From positions 1-14,189 of the forward strand of contig CAJUJZ010000049.1 of assembly GCA_910586745.1 (NCBI GenBank): a stretch of 14,189 bases of DNA. The letters are read 5' to 3'. Positions 6,772 to 13,930 of the stretch are shown here, one piece after another (within the stretch, counting starts at the first letter, position 1; the number at the start of each line of letters is the position of its first letter). A program made the position numbers and the translations under genes. Source of the stretch: an uncultured Mucispirillum sp. Its GTDB lineage: Bacteria > Chrysiogenota > Deferribacteres > Deferribacterales > Mucispirillaceae. The notes beneath the pieces were generated by a model. It saw only the letters and a program-made list of their open reading frames with translations, searched no databases and was not told the origin of the DNA.

Positions 6772-8145
6772 TTACTGCATTTTCTTTCTGTTTGGTGCCG
6801 TTGTAAATGTAATAGATGTCATAGTTTTATCTCCCTGCTGTCTTTTAAAAAGGTATAATACATCCTGTAAAAGCACTTCAGGGCGGACATTTTTTAAATA
6901 ACCTATTTTATCAAGAGTATATTCTGGCACAATGTATTCAGGCATTGGCTCTTTTTCAAGCCCAAAGGCATATAAACTTTCGCTGCCAAAAGGTGCTTTG
7001 ACCCTGTAATGTCCTATACATACCCATTTATTTATATTTTTTTCATCAATATATTTAATAAACTTATTATTCCAGTCTAAAAGTAAAATATTAGCTTCTC
7101 CGTCTACTGCATTATTCATTGTAATAAAATATATATATCCTGCTTTATTTGCTTTAACAAATAGAGTAAAAGGCTCATTTTCCCGTAAAAATGTCGGATC
7201 TCCGTCTGTGGATATTTTTATCCATATTTTATAATCTGTTTTTGGCGGTGTATATGTATTTAAAATAGATGATGTATCAGTTTTTGGCACTGCCTGCATT
7301 GTAACAAGCTCTTTTGGTATTTTAACAGCTGATGATTTTAATACTTTTGATACGCCAGTAATAAGTGAGCATGCCATAATAATATCACTTCCGCTTTGTG
7401 TATATGAGCAGCGGAGTTTATTTCTGCCATCTTCTTCTACTTCTACAGAGTTTACCTTAGTTGAAAGCATATCTTTAAAAAATGCACCAAACTCTGTAAT
7501 ATTTTCTTTGCCTGCATACATAACTGGTGCTACATATATATTTTTTTCATTCATATCTTTTGTAAGCACTTCTGCAGCTACTTCTAAACTTGGTGGCGTT
7601 TCCTGCATTTCAAGTATCATTTTTAATATTTCTGCACTGCTTATTCTAGGCAGCAGATAATCTTTTATGCCAAGCACATCTGCCACTGCCTGATAGCTTT
7701 CATATTCATCATATAAGCTCTGCACTGATTTTAATACTCTGTAATTTAATGCTTTATCACCGCCTGTTTTTACATCTTTTGTCATTTCATTAATTTTGGC
7801 TGCAATATCTGCAAGCTTATTGCTGTATAATGCAGGGTTATCAATTACTGCAGTTGCTTTATGTTTGCCATTTTCTCTTGAATAGTATACTGATGGATTT
7901 AAGAGCGGCACATTTGTGGAAAGCTTTGTCCAGCGTGTATAGTCTGACTGTATTTTATACTGATTTTTATATGTTGTCTGCTCATGCTTTGAAAAAACCT
8001 GCACTTTTACAGAAGCTGATAAATCTGCTAATGCTTCCTGCTTTGCTTCTTCCATAGTAGTGCCGTAGCCTACTCCCTGCAAGTCTGCACTGTAAGCATT
8101 AAAAACAAATAAAGACATAAATAAAAATAAAATTAACTTTTTCAT
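6772..8145 (-). CDS. Exported DUF4384 protein with LPP20-like N-terminal region
   Basis: 457 aa from the ATG at 8145, chosen because it begins a clear signal peptide (MKKLILFLFMSLFVFNAYSA, cleavage after residue 20) and has GGAAA about 6 nt upstream; a frame opening at 8181 would place 12 polar residues before the signal and run into the upstream gene. After cleavage, residues 21-52 (GVGYGTTMEEAKQEALADLS) look like the LPP20/YfgH-type fold in which a glycine-rich strand leads to an A-rich helix. There is no lipobox cysteine. Residues about 305-400 match DUF4384: IWIKISTDG, ENEPFTLFVKANKAGYIYF, then LLLDWNN and APFGSESLYAF. The C-terminus (TSITFTTAP) also fits that family. DUF4384 is often attached to caspase-like or kinase domains; here it stands alone. 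It lies 1 nt after the methyltransferase stop and 8 nt before the WD40 gene. Function is unknown. Confidence 0.82.
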   Translation of the reverse strand: MKKLILFLFMSLFVFNAYSADLQGVGYGTTMEEAKQEALADLSASVKVQVFSKHEQTTYKNQYKIQSDYTRWTKLSTNVPLLNPSVYYSRENGKHKATAVIDNPALYSNKLADIAAKINEMTKDVKTGGDKALNYRVLKSVQSLYDEYESYQAVADVLGIKDYLLPRISSAEILKMILEMQETPPSLEVAAEVLTKDMNEKNIYVAPVMYAGKENITEFGAFFKDMLSTKVNSVEVEEDGRNKLRCSYTQSGSDIIMACSLITGVSKVLKSSAVKIPKELVTMQAVPKTDTSSILNTYTPPKTDYKIWIKISTDGDPTFLRENEPFTLFVKANKAGYIYFITMNNAVDGEANILLLDWNNKFIKYIDEKNINKWVCIGHYRVKAPFGSESLYAFGLEKEPMPEYIVPEYTLDKIGYLKNVRPEVLLQDVLYLFKRQQGDKTMTSITFTTAPNRKKMQ

Positions 8146-8146
8146 A

Positions 8147-8881
8147 CTATTTCCATGCTGTAAAAAATACCCTGTCTTCAAAAGGCTCTATTTCAATATC
8201 TGCCCCGTAAGTATAGGCAGTGTTTCTAAAGCCTGCTTTTTTCAGTATTGATATTAAAAGTTCTTCTTCATAATATCTTTCATATATTTTATTATCATAC
8301 CTTTCCCATTTATTATTTTCCTTAACAAATGCAGTCAAAAAGTATGTTATTAATTTTTCTATACTGTTATATGAGCCTTGTGAGATAAATACTTCCTGTT
8401 CCTCAACAGCAGAAAAATCACTTAAATCTACATCTTCAGATGAAGAAAGTGAGTTTGTATCAAAAACAAATATTCCATTTTCTTCTAAATGCTCATAAAT
8501 ATTTTTAAATACTAATAATACATCATCTTTACTTAAAAGGTGATTTATACTGTCAAAAAGACATGTTATAGCTTGAAATTTCCTGCCTAAATTAAAATCT
8601 CTTGCATCTGCCTGAACAAATTCTACTGCTGGAGCATTTTCTTTCGCATAGTCAAGCATTAGTTTTGAACCATCAAGCCCAGTCATATTATAGCCTCTTT
8701 CAGAAAGCAGACCTGCCACATTTCCAGTGCCGCAGCATACATCTAAAATATGTGCCTTTTCTTCTAATTTTTCAAGCAGAAGAATATCAAGAGCCTTTTC
8801 TAAATAGAGTGGTGCATTAATAGTCCAGTATTTATTATAAAAATAAGCAAAACAGTCATATTCTGTATATATATCAGCCAC
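8147..8881 (-). CDS. Class I SAM-dependent methyltransferase, substrate unknown
   Basis: 244 aa if begun at GTG 8881. Rossmann-type motif I is LDVCCGTGNVAGLL (46-59), followed by the acidic end of strand 2 in GLDGS (D70), ADARDF (91-96, adenine-contacting region) and CLFDSINHL (107-115). The N-terminal YTEYDCFAYFYNKY fits the short helix that precedes motif I in small-molecule methyltransferases. The start is chosen because GGGAG (8890-8894) lies 8 nt before the GTG, while an ATG at 8935 would add 18 residues that merely read the thiD 3' end in another frame. The GTG overlaps the thiD stop (GTGGCTGA), an 8-nt overlap typical of coupling. The DUF4384 gene starts 1 nt after its stop. The small length and lack of extra domains leave the substrate open. 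Confidence 0.88.
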   Translation of the reverse strand: MADIYTEYDCFAYFYNKYWTINAPLYLEKALDILLLEKLEEKAHILDVCCGTGNVAGLLSERGYNMTGLDGSKLMLDYAKENAPAVEFVQADARDFNLGRKFQAITCLFDSINHLLSKDDVLLVFKNIYEHLEENGIFVFDTNSLSSSEDVDLSDFSAVEEQEVFISQGSYNSIEKLITYFLTAFVKENNKWERYDNKIYERYYEEELLISILKKAGFRNTAYTYGADIEIEPFEDRVFFTAWK

Positions 8882-9713
8882 AAGTGCAGCTCCCAAAAGA
8901 TATTGTACCATCATTATTATTTCTTGTACTTTCAAAAAAATGGTTTACAGGACCGCTGCCGCTTCCTATATTCATATCTGCCCCATATATTATCGCTGAT
9001 GTGATATACTGTTTTGCATATTTTACAGCATCCAGCAGATTAAATCCTAATGCAAGATATGAGCATATTGCAGAAGAATAAGTGCAGCCTGTGCCGTGAG
9101 TATTTTTTGAATTTATACGCTTGGCAGATATTTCATAATAGTTTTCCCCATCAAATAATGTATCAACTGATTCTTCACCATTAAAATGGCCTCCTTTTAT
9201 TATAACATTCTGCGGGCCTAATTCCTTTATTTGCCTGCATGCAGTATCTATATGTTCCTGACTTTCTATTTTCATACCGCTTAAAAGCTCTGCTTCTGGT
9301 ATATTTGGTGTCACCACATAGGCAAGTGGAAAAAGATTTTCCACCATATAAGAAACAGCATCATCTTTTAAAAGCTTTGCTCCGCTTGCAGCAACCATTA
9401 CAGGGTCTAAAATATAAGGGCTTTTATTTCTTGATTTTAATACATCTGATACAGCTTCTATTATATCCTTTGAAAAAAGCATACCAGATTTTACAGCATC
9501 TGGTGCTGTATCATCATATATGGCTTCAATTTGAGTAATAATTGATTTTGTGCTTAATTCTTCAATATAAGTAACACCACGAGTATTTTGAGAAGTTACT
9601 GCAGTAATAACACTCATGCCAAATACACCCAATGCACCCATTGTTTTAATATCAGCCTGTATGCCTGCACCGCCACTGCTGTCGCTTCCTGCTATTGTTA
9701 ATGTTTTTTTCAT
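8874..9713 (-). CDS. thiD: Hydroxymethylpyrimidine/phosphomethylpyrimidine kinase ThiD
   Basis: Phosphorylates HMP and HMP-phosphate to HMP-diphosphate for thiamine synthesis; cytoplasmic, ribokinase-like fold. 279 aa from ATG 9713. Family motifs are clear: TIAGSDSSGGAGIQADIKT (6-24, substrate and anion site), AVTSQNTRGV (38-47), LDPVMVAASG (102-111), VTPNIPEAELL (134-144), IIKGGH (171-176), and HGTGCTYSSAI (206-216) with the catalytic-position Cys210 in the anion hole. The start at 9713 has GGAG at 9723-9726 and forms TAATG with the dnaE stop (1-nt overlap); an in-frame ATG at 9728 lacks an SD. After the usual family end near PVNHFFE (255-261) there is an 18-residue tail rich in N, S, G and C that carries the SD and start of the methyltransferase gene. 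No TPP riboswitch is near, so it is not in a classical thi operon. Confidence 0.95.
   Translation of the reverse strand: MKKTLTIAGSDSSGGAGIQADIKTMGALGVFGMSVITAVTSQNTRGVTYIEELSTKSIITQIEAIYDDTAPDAVKSGMLFSKDIIEAVSDVLKSRNKSPYILDPVMVAASGAKLLKDDAVSYMVENLFPLAYVVTPNIPEAELLSGMKIESQEHIDTACRQIKELGPQNVIIKGGHFNGEESVDTLFDGENYYEISAKRINSKNTHGTGCTYSSAICSYLALGFNLLDAVKYAKQYITSAIIYGADMNIGSGSGPVNHFFESTRNNNDGTISFGSCTCG
8890..8894 (-). promoter_or_regulatory. Ribosome binding site supporting a GTG start for the methyltransferase
   Basis: GGGAG lies on the - strand 8 nt before GTG 8881, inside the last codons of thiD. No similar site precedes the in-frame ATG codons at 8935, 8914 or 8911. Confidence 0.55.
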
Positions 9714-12700
9714 TATGCTATACTCCATGTATCTGTTATATAATTTTCTGCATCTAATCCTAATGCACCTGTCTGAACAAACTCGATATCTATAACACCA
9801 GGCACCTGTTTTAAAAGCTCTAAAAATTCTATTTCAGGGCATACTTCATATTCTTCTGATACACTCATTAATACCCTGCATTTATTTGGCAGAATGAATG
9901 CTATATTTACAGGCAGTCTGCCTTTAAACCGTGCAAGCAGAGTTTTTATTTGAAATACTCTGTCAGGTGTTGATTTTTCAGTATTTATTGTGATTTTTAG
10001 TGTGGCAGTATTTTCTTCTAACGCATGACCTAATGTCATAATTTTTCTAGCAGTAATAGAGCCTGTGCCATCTTCATTATTTGGAGTAAATAGTCCCTTA
10101 ACAGCTATTATATTATCTTCATTTAAGTGCATAATATTATCTGTATATATTTTTGGAAAAACTACAACATCTACACTGTTTTTTGTATCTTCCAGCTCTA
10201 AAAAAGCCATTTTTTCCTTTTTGCTTTTTGTAATATGATGGCGTATGCTTTTAATCATACCTGCTACTAAAACTTCACCTTCACTTCGCATACTGTTTAC
10301 AAGCTCCATATCTTCTGCAAAAGTTTCTATATATCTATTATATTCCTTTAATGGATGGCTTGAATAGTAAAAGCCTAATATTTCTTTTTCCCTTGAAAGC
10401 ATCTCTTTTGCTGGCAGTTCTTCCACATCTGGATAAAATTCTTCTCTTTCCCCAGTTAAGAAATCTTCTATTGAGCCAAAACCTTTTTCTCTGTCCTTTG
10501 CTTTGTTTGCTGCAGCTTCAAGAGCAGACATATATACACCTGTATGCTGATGCCTTGATTTTCCAAAACAGTCAAGTGTGCCTGAATAAATAAACGCTTC
10601 TATTGTCTTTTTGTTAGCAGCTGATTTAAAATCCATTCTGTCGCATAAATCATATATACTTTTATATTTACCATTTTTTTCACGCTCTATGATAAACGAT
10701 TCAATAGCAGCCTGACCTACACTTTTTATAGCTCCAAGGCCAAAGCGAATAGAATCGCCCTCCACTCTAAAATCAAAGTAACTTTTATTAATATCAGGCG
10801 GCAGTATTTTTATACCTATTCTTGCACACTCATCTATATATTTTACTACATCATCAATATTATCTATAGAAACAGATAATAATGCACTCATATATTCTTT
10901 TGGGTATTTCAGTTTTAAATATGCTGTCTGGTATGCAATATAAGCATAAGCAGCAGAGTGTGATTTATTAAACCCATATCCTGCAAATTTATCTATCAAA
11001 TCATATAAATCTGAAGCTTTCTGCACATCTTTTCCTAACTTTTGCACACCCGGAATATTTTTTTCTTCATCCCCATATAAGAATATAGCTCTGTTTTTTT
11101 CCATTTCTTCTTTCTTTTTCTTACCCATAGCACGCCTTAGCATATCAGCAGCACCAAGAGAGTAACCTCCTAAAACCTGAGCTATCTGCATAACCTGCTC
11201 TTGATAAACTATGACACCATAAGTTTCTTCTAATATATCTTTGATTTCTTCAAAAGGGTATATTACTTCTTCTTCCCCGTGCTTTCTTTTTATAAAACTA
11301 TCAAGCATCCCACTTTCAATAGGTCCCGGACGGTATAAGGCATTAGCGGCAATAATATCTTCAAACACTGTAGGTCTTAATCTTTTAAGCAGTGATTTCA
11401 TGCCAGCACTTTCCAGCTGGAATACTCCAGATGTATCTCCATGCTGAAGCATCTCATATATTTCCTTATCATTAAGTGGAAGATGGTCTACATCAAAATC
11501 TTTATCTACTGTGGCATGTATCCTTTTTACTGCCTCATCTATGATTGTTAAGTTTTTAAGGCCTAAAAAGTCAAACTTAATAAGCCCAACAGCTTCTGCT
11601 GCACCTTTTTCAAACTGGACAATAACCTCTCCCTTTGGTCCTTTTGCAAGTGGTGCATATTCTACAAGTGGTTTATCTGCTATTATAACTCCAGCAGCAT
11701 GCATACCAACCTGACGGATAGAGCCTTCTAAATTTTCACTGTGTTTGCGTATTTCTGCCCCATGCTCTATATTTTCAAACCTGTTGTATAACTCAGGGTC
11801 TGCTTCATAGGCTTTTTGAAATGTACTGATACTTGGACCATCAGGAATAGATTTTGCAAGCTTATTCACTTCTACAAGTGGAGTATTATATACCCTGCAT
11901 ACATCTCGGACAGCATTTTTTGGCTTTAATGTTCCAAATGTTACTATCTGAGATACTTTTTCTTCTCCATATTTCTGGCTTACATATTTAATAACATCAT
12001 CTCTGCCTTTTATACAGAAATCTATATCAAAGTCTGGCATACTTACACGCTCTGGGTTTAAAAACCTTTCAAAGAAAAGTTTAAACCTAATAGGGTCAAT
12101 ATCTGTAATAGTTAATGAGTATGCTACTAGTGATCCAGCACCAGAACCCCTGCCTGGACCTACTGGAATATGATTTTTTCTTGAATAGTTGATAAAATCC
12201 CACACTATTAAAAAGTATGCATCAAAGCCTTTCATAATAATGATTTCAAGTTCATAATTAAGCCTTTCCCAGTATATATGATGCTGTTCTTCAGGCACTT
12301 TTTTAAGACGCTCTTTAAGCCCTTTTTCTGAAAGCTCTCTAAAATATGATTCTAGTGTATAACCTTCTGGCACTTCATACTGTGGCAGGTGGTTTATGCC
12401 AAATGTTATGCTTATATTACATCTTTCTGCTATCTTAACAGTGTTTTCAACAGCTTCAGTGCAGTAGCTGAAATCATTATACATTTCATCTGGAGTTTTT
12501 ACATAAAGCATACTGGAATAATCCATTTTGCCGCTGCGGGAGTGCATTATTGCAGGATCTAATGTATCAGAAGTATCTCTGCTTAAGTCATCTAAATCAT
12601 CTTCTCTTGCAAGATATCCGTTAATATCCCCTTTCATTTTTAAAGCAGTATCTGTTTTTACCTGCTGAGAAATTTCTAATGGCTTTAATCTAGGTTTGCG

Positions 12701-13438
12701 TTTTTCATCGCCAACCTGCCCTAGTTGAATCTGCATTAATATATTATGTGATGAATAATCTTCCTTATTTAAATAATGGCTGTCACATGTGGCAACAAGT
12801 GGTATACCTGTTTCTTTTGATATTTGTATAAGCTGATTATTTACTATTTTCTGCTCTGGGATACCATTTTCCTGTATCTCTAAAAAATAGTTATTTCTGC
12901 CAAGTATTTCATCATATTCAAGGGCTGCATCTCTTGCTGCTTCATAACCTGATTTTAAAAACTTACGGGATATTTCGCCACCTAAACATGCAGAAAGAGC
13001 TATTACCCCTTTTGAATACTGCCTTAATGTTTCCTTATCTATTCTAGGTTTCCTGTAAAATCCTTCTAAAAATCCAATAGTTGAAAGTTTATAAAGATTT
13101 TGCAGACCTTCATTATTTTCTGCAAGCAGCACTAAGTGATAATTAGTATCATCACCCTGTTTATAATGGTCCTTTTTATCAAAACGACTTCCTGGAGAAA
13201 TATAAAACTCACTGCCAATAATAGGCTTTATGCCCTCTTTTTTCATAGTATTATAAAAATCTATTATACCATACATTACACCATGGTCAGTAATGGCACA
13301 GGCATCCATTCCGTTTGCTTTTAAATTTTCTGCCAGTTTTTTAATTTTAATAGCACCATCAAGAGCAGAATATAAAGTATGCAGATGAAGATGAACAAAT
13401 CTGCCTTTTAAGCATTCTTTTTCTTGTAATTGTGTCAT
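9713..13438 (-). CDS. dnaE: DNA polymerase III alpha subunit DnaE, with a family-atypical insertion
   Basis: Replicative polymerase catalytic subunit, 1241 aa. The N-terminal PHP domain shows HLHLHT (16-21), ITDHG (49-53) and CDSHY (218-222). The palm has PVGPGRGSGAGSLVAY (425-440) and PDFDIDF with D471 and D473, and the third catalytic Asp is D623 in KFDFLGLKNL; these correspond to E. coli D401, D403 and D555. Fingers (PGPIESG, YQEQVM, FNKSHSAAYA), the helix-hairpin-helix region (about 855-935) and an OB-fold (about 1053-1135) follow. GSIEDFL near 988-994 lies where E. coli has its clamp-binding QADMF and may be a degenerate equivalent. About 55 extra residues lie at 255-308, between the PHP domain and the thumb/palm. 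SD GAGGT precedes the ATG by about 5 nt. It overlaps thiD by 1 nt, and a receiver-like gene ends 2 nt upstream. Confidence 0.97.
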   Translation of the reverse strand: MTQLQEKECLKGRFVHLHLHTLYSALDGAIKIKKLAENLKANGMDACAITDHGVMYGIIDFYNTMKKEGIKPIIGSEFYISPGSRFDKKDHYKQGDDTNYHLVLLAENNEGLQNLYKLSTIGFLEGFYRKPRIDKETLRQYSKGVIALSACLGGEISRKFLKSGYEAARDAALEYDEILGRNNYFLEIQENGIPEQKIVNNQLIQISKETGIPLVATCDSHYLNKEDYSSHNILMQIQLGQVGDEKRKPRLKPLEISQQVKTDTALKMKGDINGYLAREDDLDDLSRDTSDTLDPAIMHSRSGKMDYSSMLYVKTPDEMYNDFSYCTEAVENTVKIAERCNISITFGINHLPQYEVPEGYTLESYFRELSEKGLKERLKKVPEEQHHIYWERLNYELEIIIMKGFDAYFLIVWDFINYSRKNHIPVGPGRGSGAGSLVAYSLTITDIDPIRFKLFFERFLNPERVSMPDFDIDFCIKGRDDVIKYVSQKYGEEKVSQIVTFGTLKPKNAVRDVCRVYNTPLVEVNKLAKSIPDGPSISTFQKAYEADPELYNRFENIEHGAEIRKHSENLEGSIRQVGMHAAGVIIADKPLVEYAPLAKGPKGEVIVQFEKGAAEAVGLIKFDFLGLKNLTIIDEAVKRIHATVDKDFDVDHLPLNDKEIYEMLQHGDTSGVFQLESAGMKSLLKRLRPTVFEDIIAANALYRPGPIESGMLDSFIKRKHGEEEVIYPFEEIKDILEETYGVIVYQEQVMQIAQVLGGYSLGAADMLRRAMGKKKKEEMEKNRAIFLYGDEEKNIPGVQKLGKDVQKASDLYDLIDKFAGYGFNKSHSAAYAYIAYQTAYLKLKYPKEYMSALLSVSIDNIDDVVKYIDECARIGIKILPPDINKSYFDFRVEGDSIRFGLGAIKSVGQAAIESFIIEREKNGKYKSIYDLCDRMDFKSAANKKTIEAFIYSGTLDCFGKSRHQHTGVYMSALEAAANKAKDREKGFGSIEDFLTGEREEFYPDVEELPAKEMLSREKEILGFYYSSHPLKEYNRYIETFAEDMELVNSMRSEGEVLVAGMIKSIRHHITKSKKEKMAFLELEDTKNSVDVVVFPKIYTDNIMHLNEDNIIAVKGLFTPNNEDGTGSITARKIMTLGHALEENTATLKITINTEKSTPDRVFQIKTLLARFKGRLPVNIAFILPNKCRVLMSVSEEYEVCPEIEFLELLKQVPGVIDIEFVQTGALGLDAENYITDTWSIA

Positions 13439-13440
13439 TG

Positions 13441-13683
13441 TTACCTCACTATGCTTATAAGCTCTAATAACTGATGAGCTGTATAAGGTTTCTTAATATA
13501 GCAGCAGTTATGCTTTTTACATTCTACTATATTAGAAGAACAAACAATGTCGTCTTTTTGCATATTTTTTTTATAATCAGAATAATCTGCATATACTTTT
13601 AAATCTATCCCACGCCTTTTAGCTGCAATGTGAGCAGCAAGGCGTATATCTTCTTCTATTTCTAATAATATTATATCTGCCAT
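13441..13683 (-). CDS. Small degenerate receiver-like protein, first gene of the dnaE operon
   Basis: 80 aa, well below the roughly 120 aa of a response-regulator receiver. The start (ADIILLEIEEDIRLAAHIA) resembles strand 1 with its acidic cluster plus helix 1, and the end (CYIKKPYTAHQLLELI) resembles strand 5 with the conserved Lys-Pro followed by helix 5. The middle is shortened, and DDIVCSS (44-50) is where the phospho-acceptor strand would be, with no convincing Asp at the strand end. So it is probably a pseudo-receiver. Four cysteines (48, 55, 60, 61) are notable in so small a protein. Its stop lies 2 nt before dnaE and its last codons hold the dnaE SD. It has an AAGAGAG SD and a good promoter just upstream. 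The receiver relation is inferred from pattern, not proven; it may be an unrelated small fold. Confidence 0.65.
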   Translation of the reverse strand: MADIILLEIEEDIRLAAHIAAKRRGIDLKVYADYSDYKKNMQKDDIVCSSNIVECKKHNCCYIKKPYTAHQLLELISIVR

Positions 13684-13705
13684 AGATTTCTCTCTTGTTG
13701 TAATA

Positions 13706-13734
13706 AATATATCATTTTACATATTTTTTGTAAA
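13706..13734 (-). promoter_or_regulatory. Sigma70-type promoter of the dnaE operon
   Basis: On the - strand TTTACA (13729-13734), a 17-bp spacer and TATATT (13706-13711), each 5 of 6 to consensus. A start near 13699 would leave a leader of about 16 nt holding the purine-rich SD of the receiver-like gene. No other promoter-like pair of this quality was seen inside the six-gene set, which supports a single transcript. Confidence 0.55.
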
Positions 13735-13830
13735 ATAAAATTATAATCTTTTATACAATTTAAGATAATTTTAATATTTTTTTCCGCTTTTAAAGGATGC
13801 TTCCATGTTATTTCATTCTCTTTGCGACTT

Positions 13831-13930
13831 AATTGTATATGAGCAATTTTTTTGGAATGTTTTGTCAGCTACTTGTCTAAGCGAAGCAAGTTGTAGTGAC
13901 AATAGAAAAAATGTGAATGATTATACAATT
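13831..13930. repeat. Nested imperfect palindrome of about 100 bp, MITE/REP-like
   Basis: Complementary arms nest around one centre: AATTGTATA (13831-13839) with TATACAATT (13922-13930); ATTTTTT (13846-13852) with AAAAAAT (13906-13912); TTGTCA (13862-13867) with TGACAA (13897-13902); CTA (13869-13871) with TAG (13894-13896); CTTG (13872-13875) with CAAG (13887-13890), leaving a loop containing GCGAAG. A further copy of the terminal motif, TTATACAATT, lies outside at 13751-13760. The TGTCA...GCGAAGC...TGACA plan is reminiscent of the palindromic intergenic repeats common in many bacteria. No target-site duplication is evident at the ends. Confidence 0.6.

Noticed and set aside
8882..8935. ATG 8935 as methyltransferase start
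   Set aside because: It would overlap thiD by 62 nt, lacks an SD, and adds a hydrophobic stretch not expected for a soluble methyltransferase.
9714..9728. ATG 9728 as thiD start
   Set aside because: No SD precedes it, while ATG 9713 has GGAG at a usable distance and begins with the canonical MKKTLTIAGSD.
9690..9760. TPP riboswitch for thiD
   Set aside because: The gene overlaps dnaE by 1 nt and there is no leader; no thi-box pattern was seen there or upstream of the operon promoter.
9239..11714. Several + strand open frames of 60-100 codons opposite thiD and dnaE
   Set aside because: They lie wholly within strongly conserved genes on the other strand, lack SD sites and show no domain; they are shadows.
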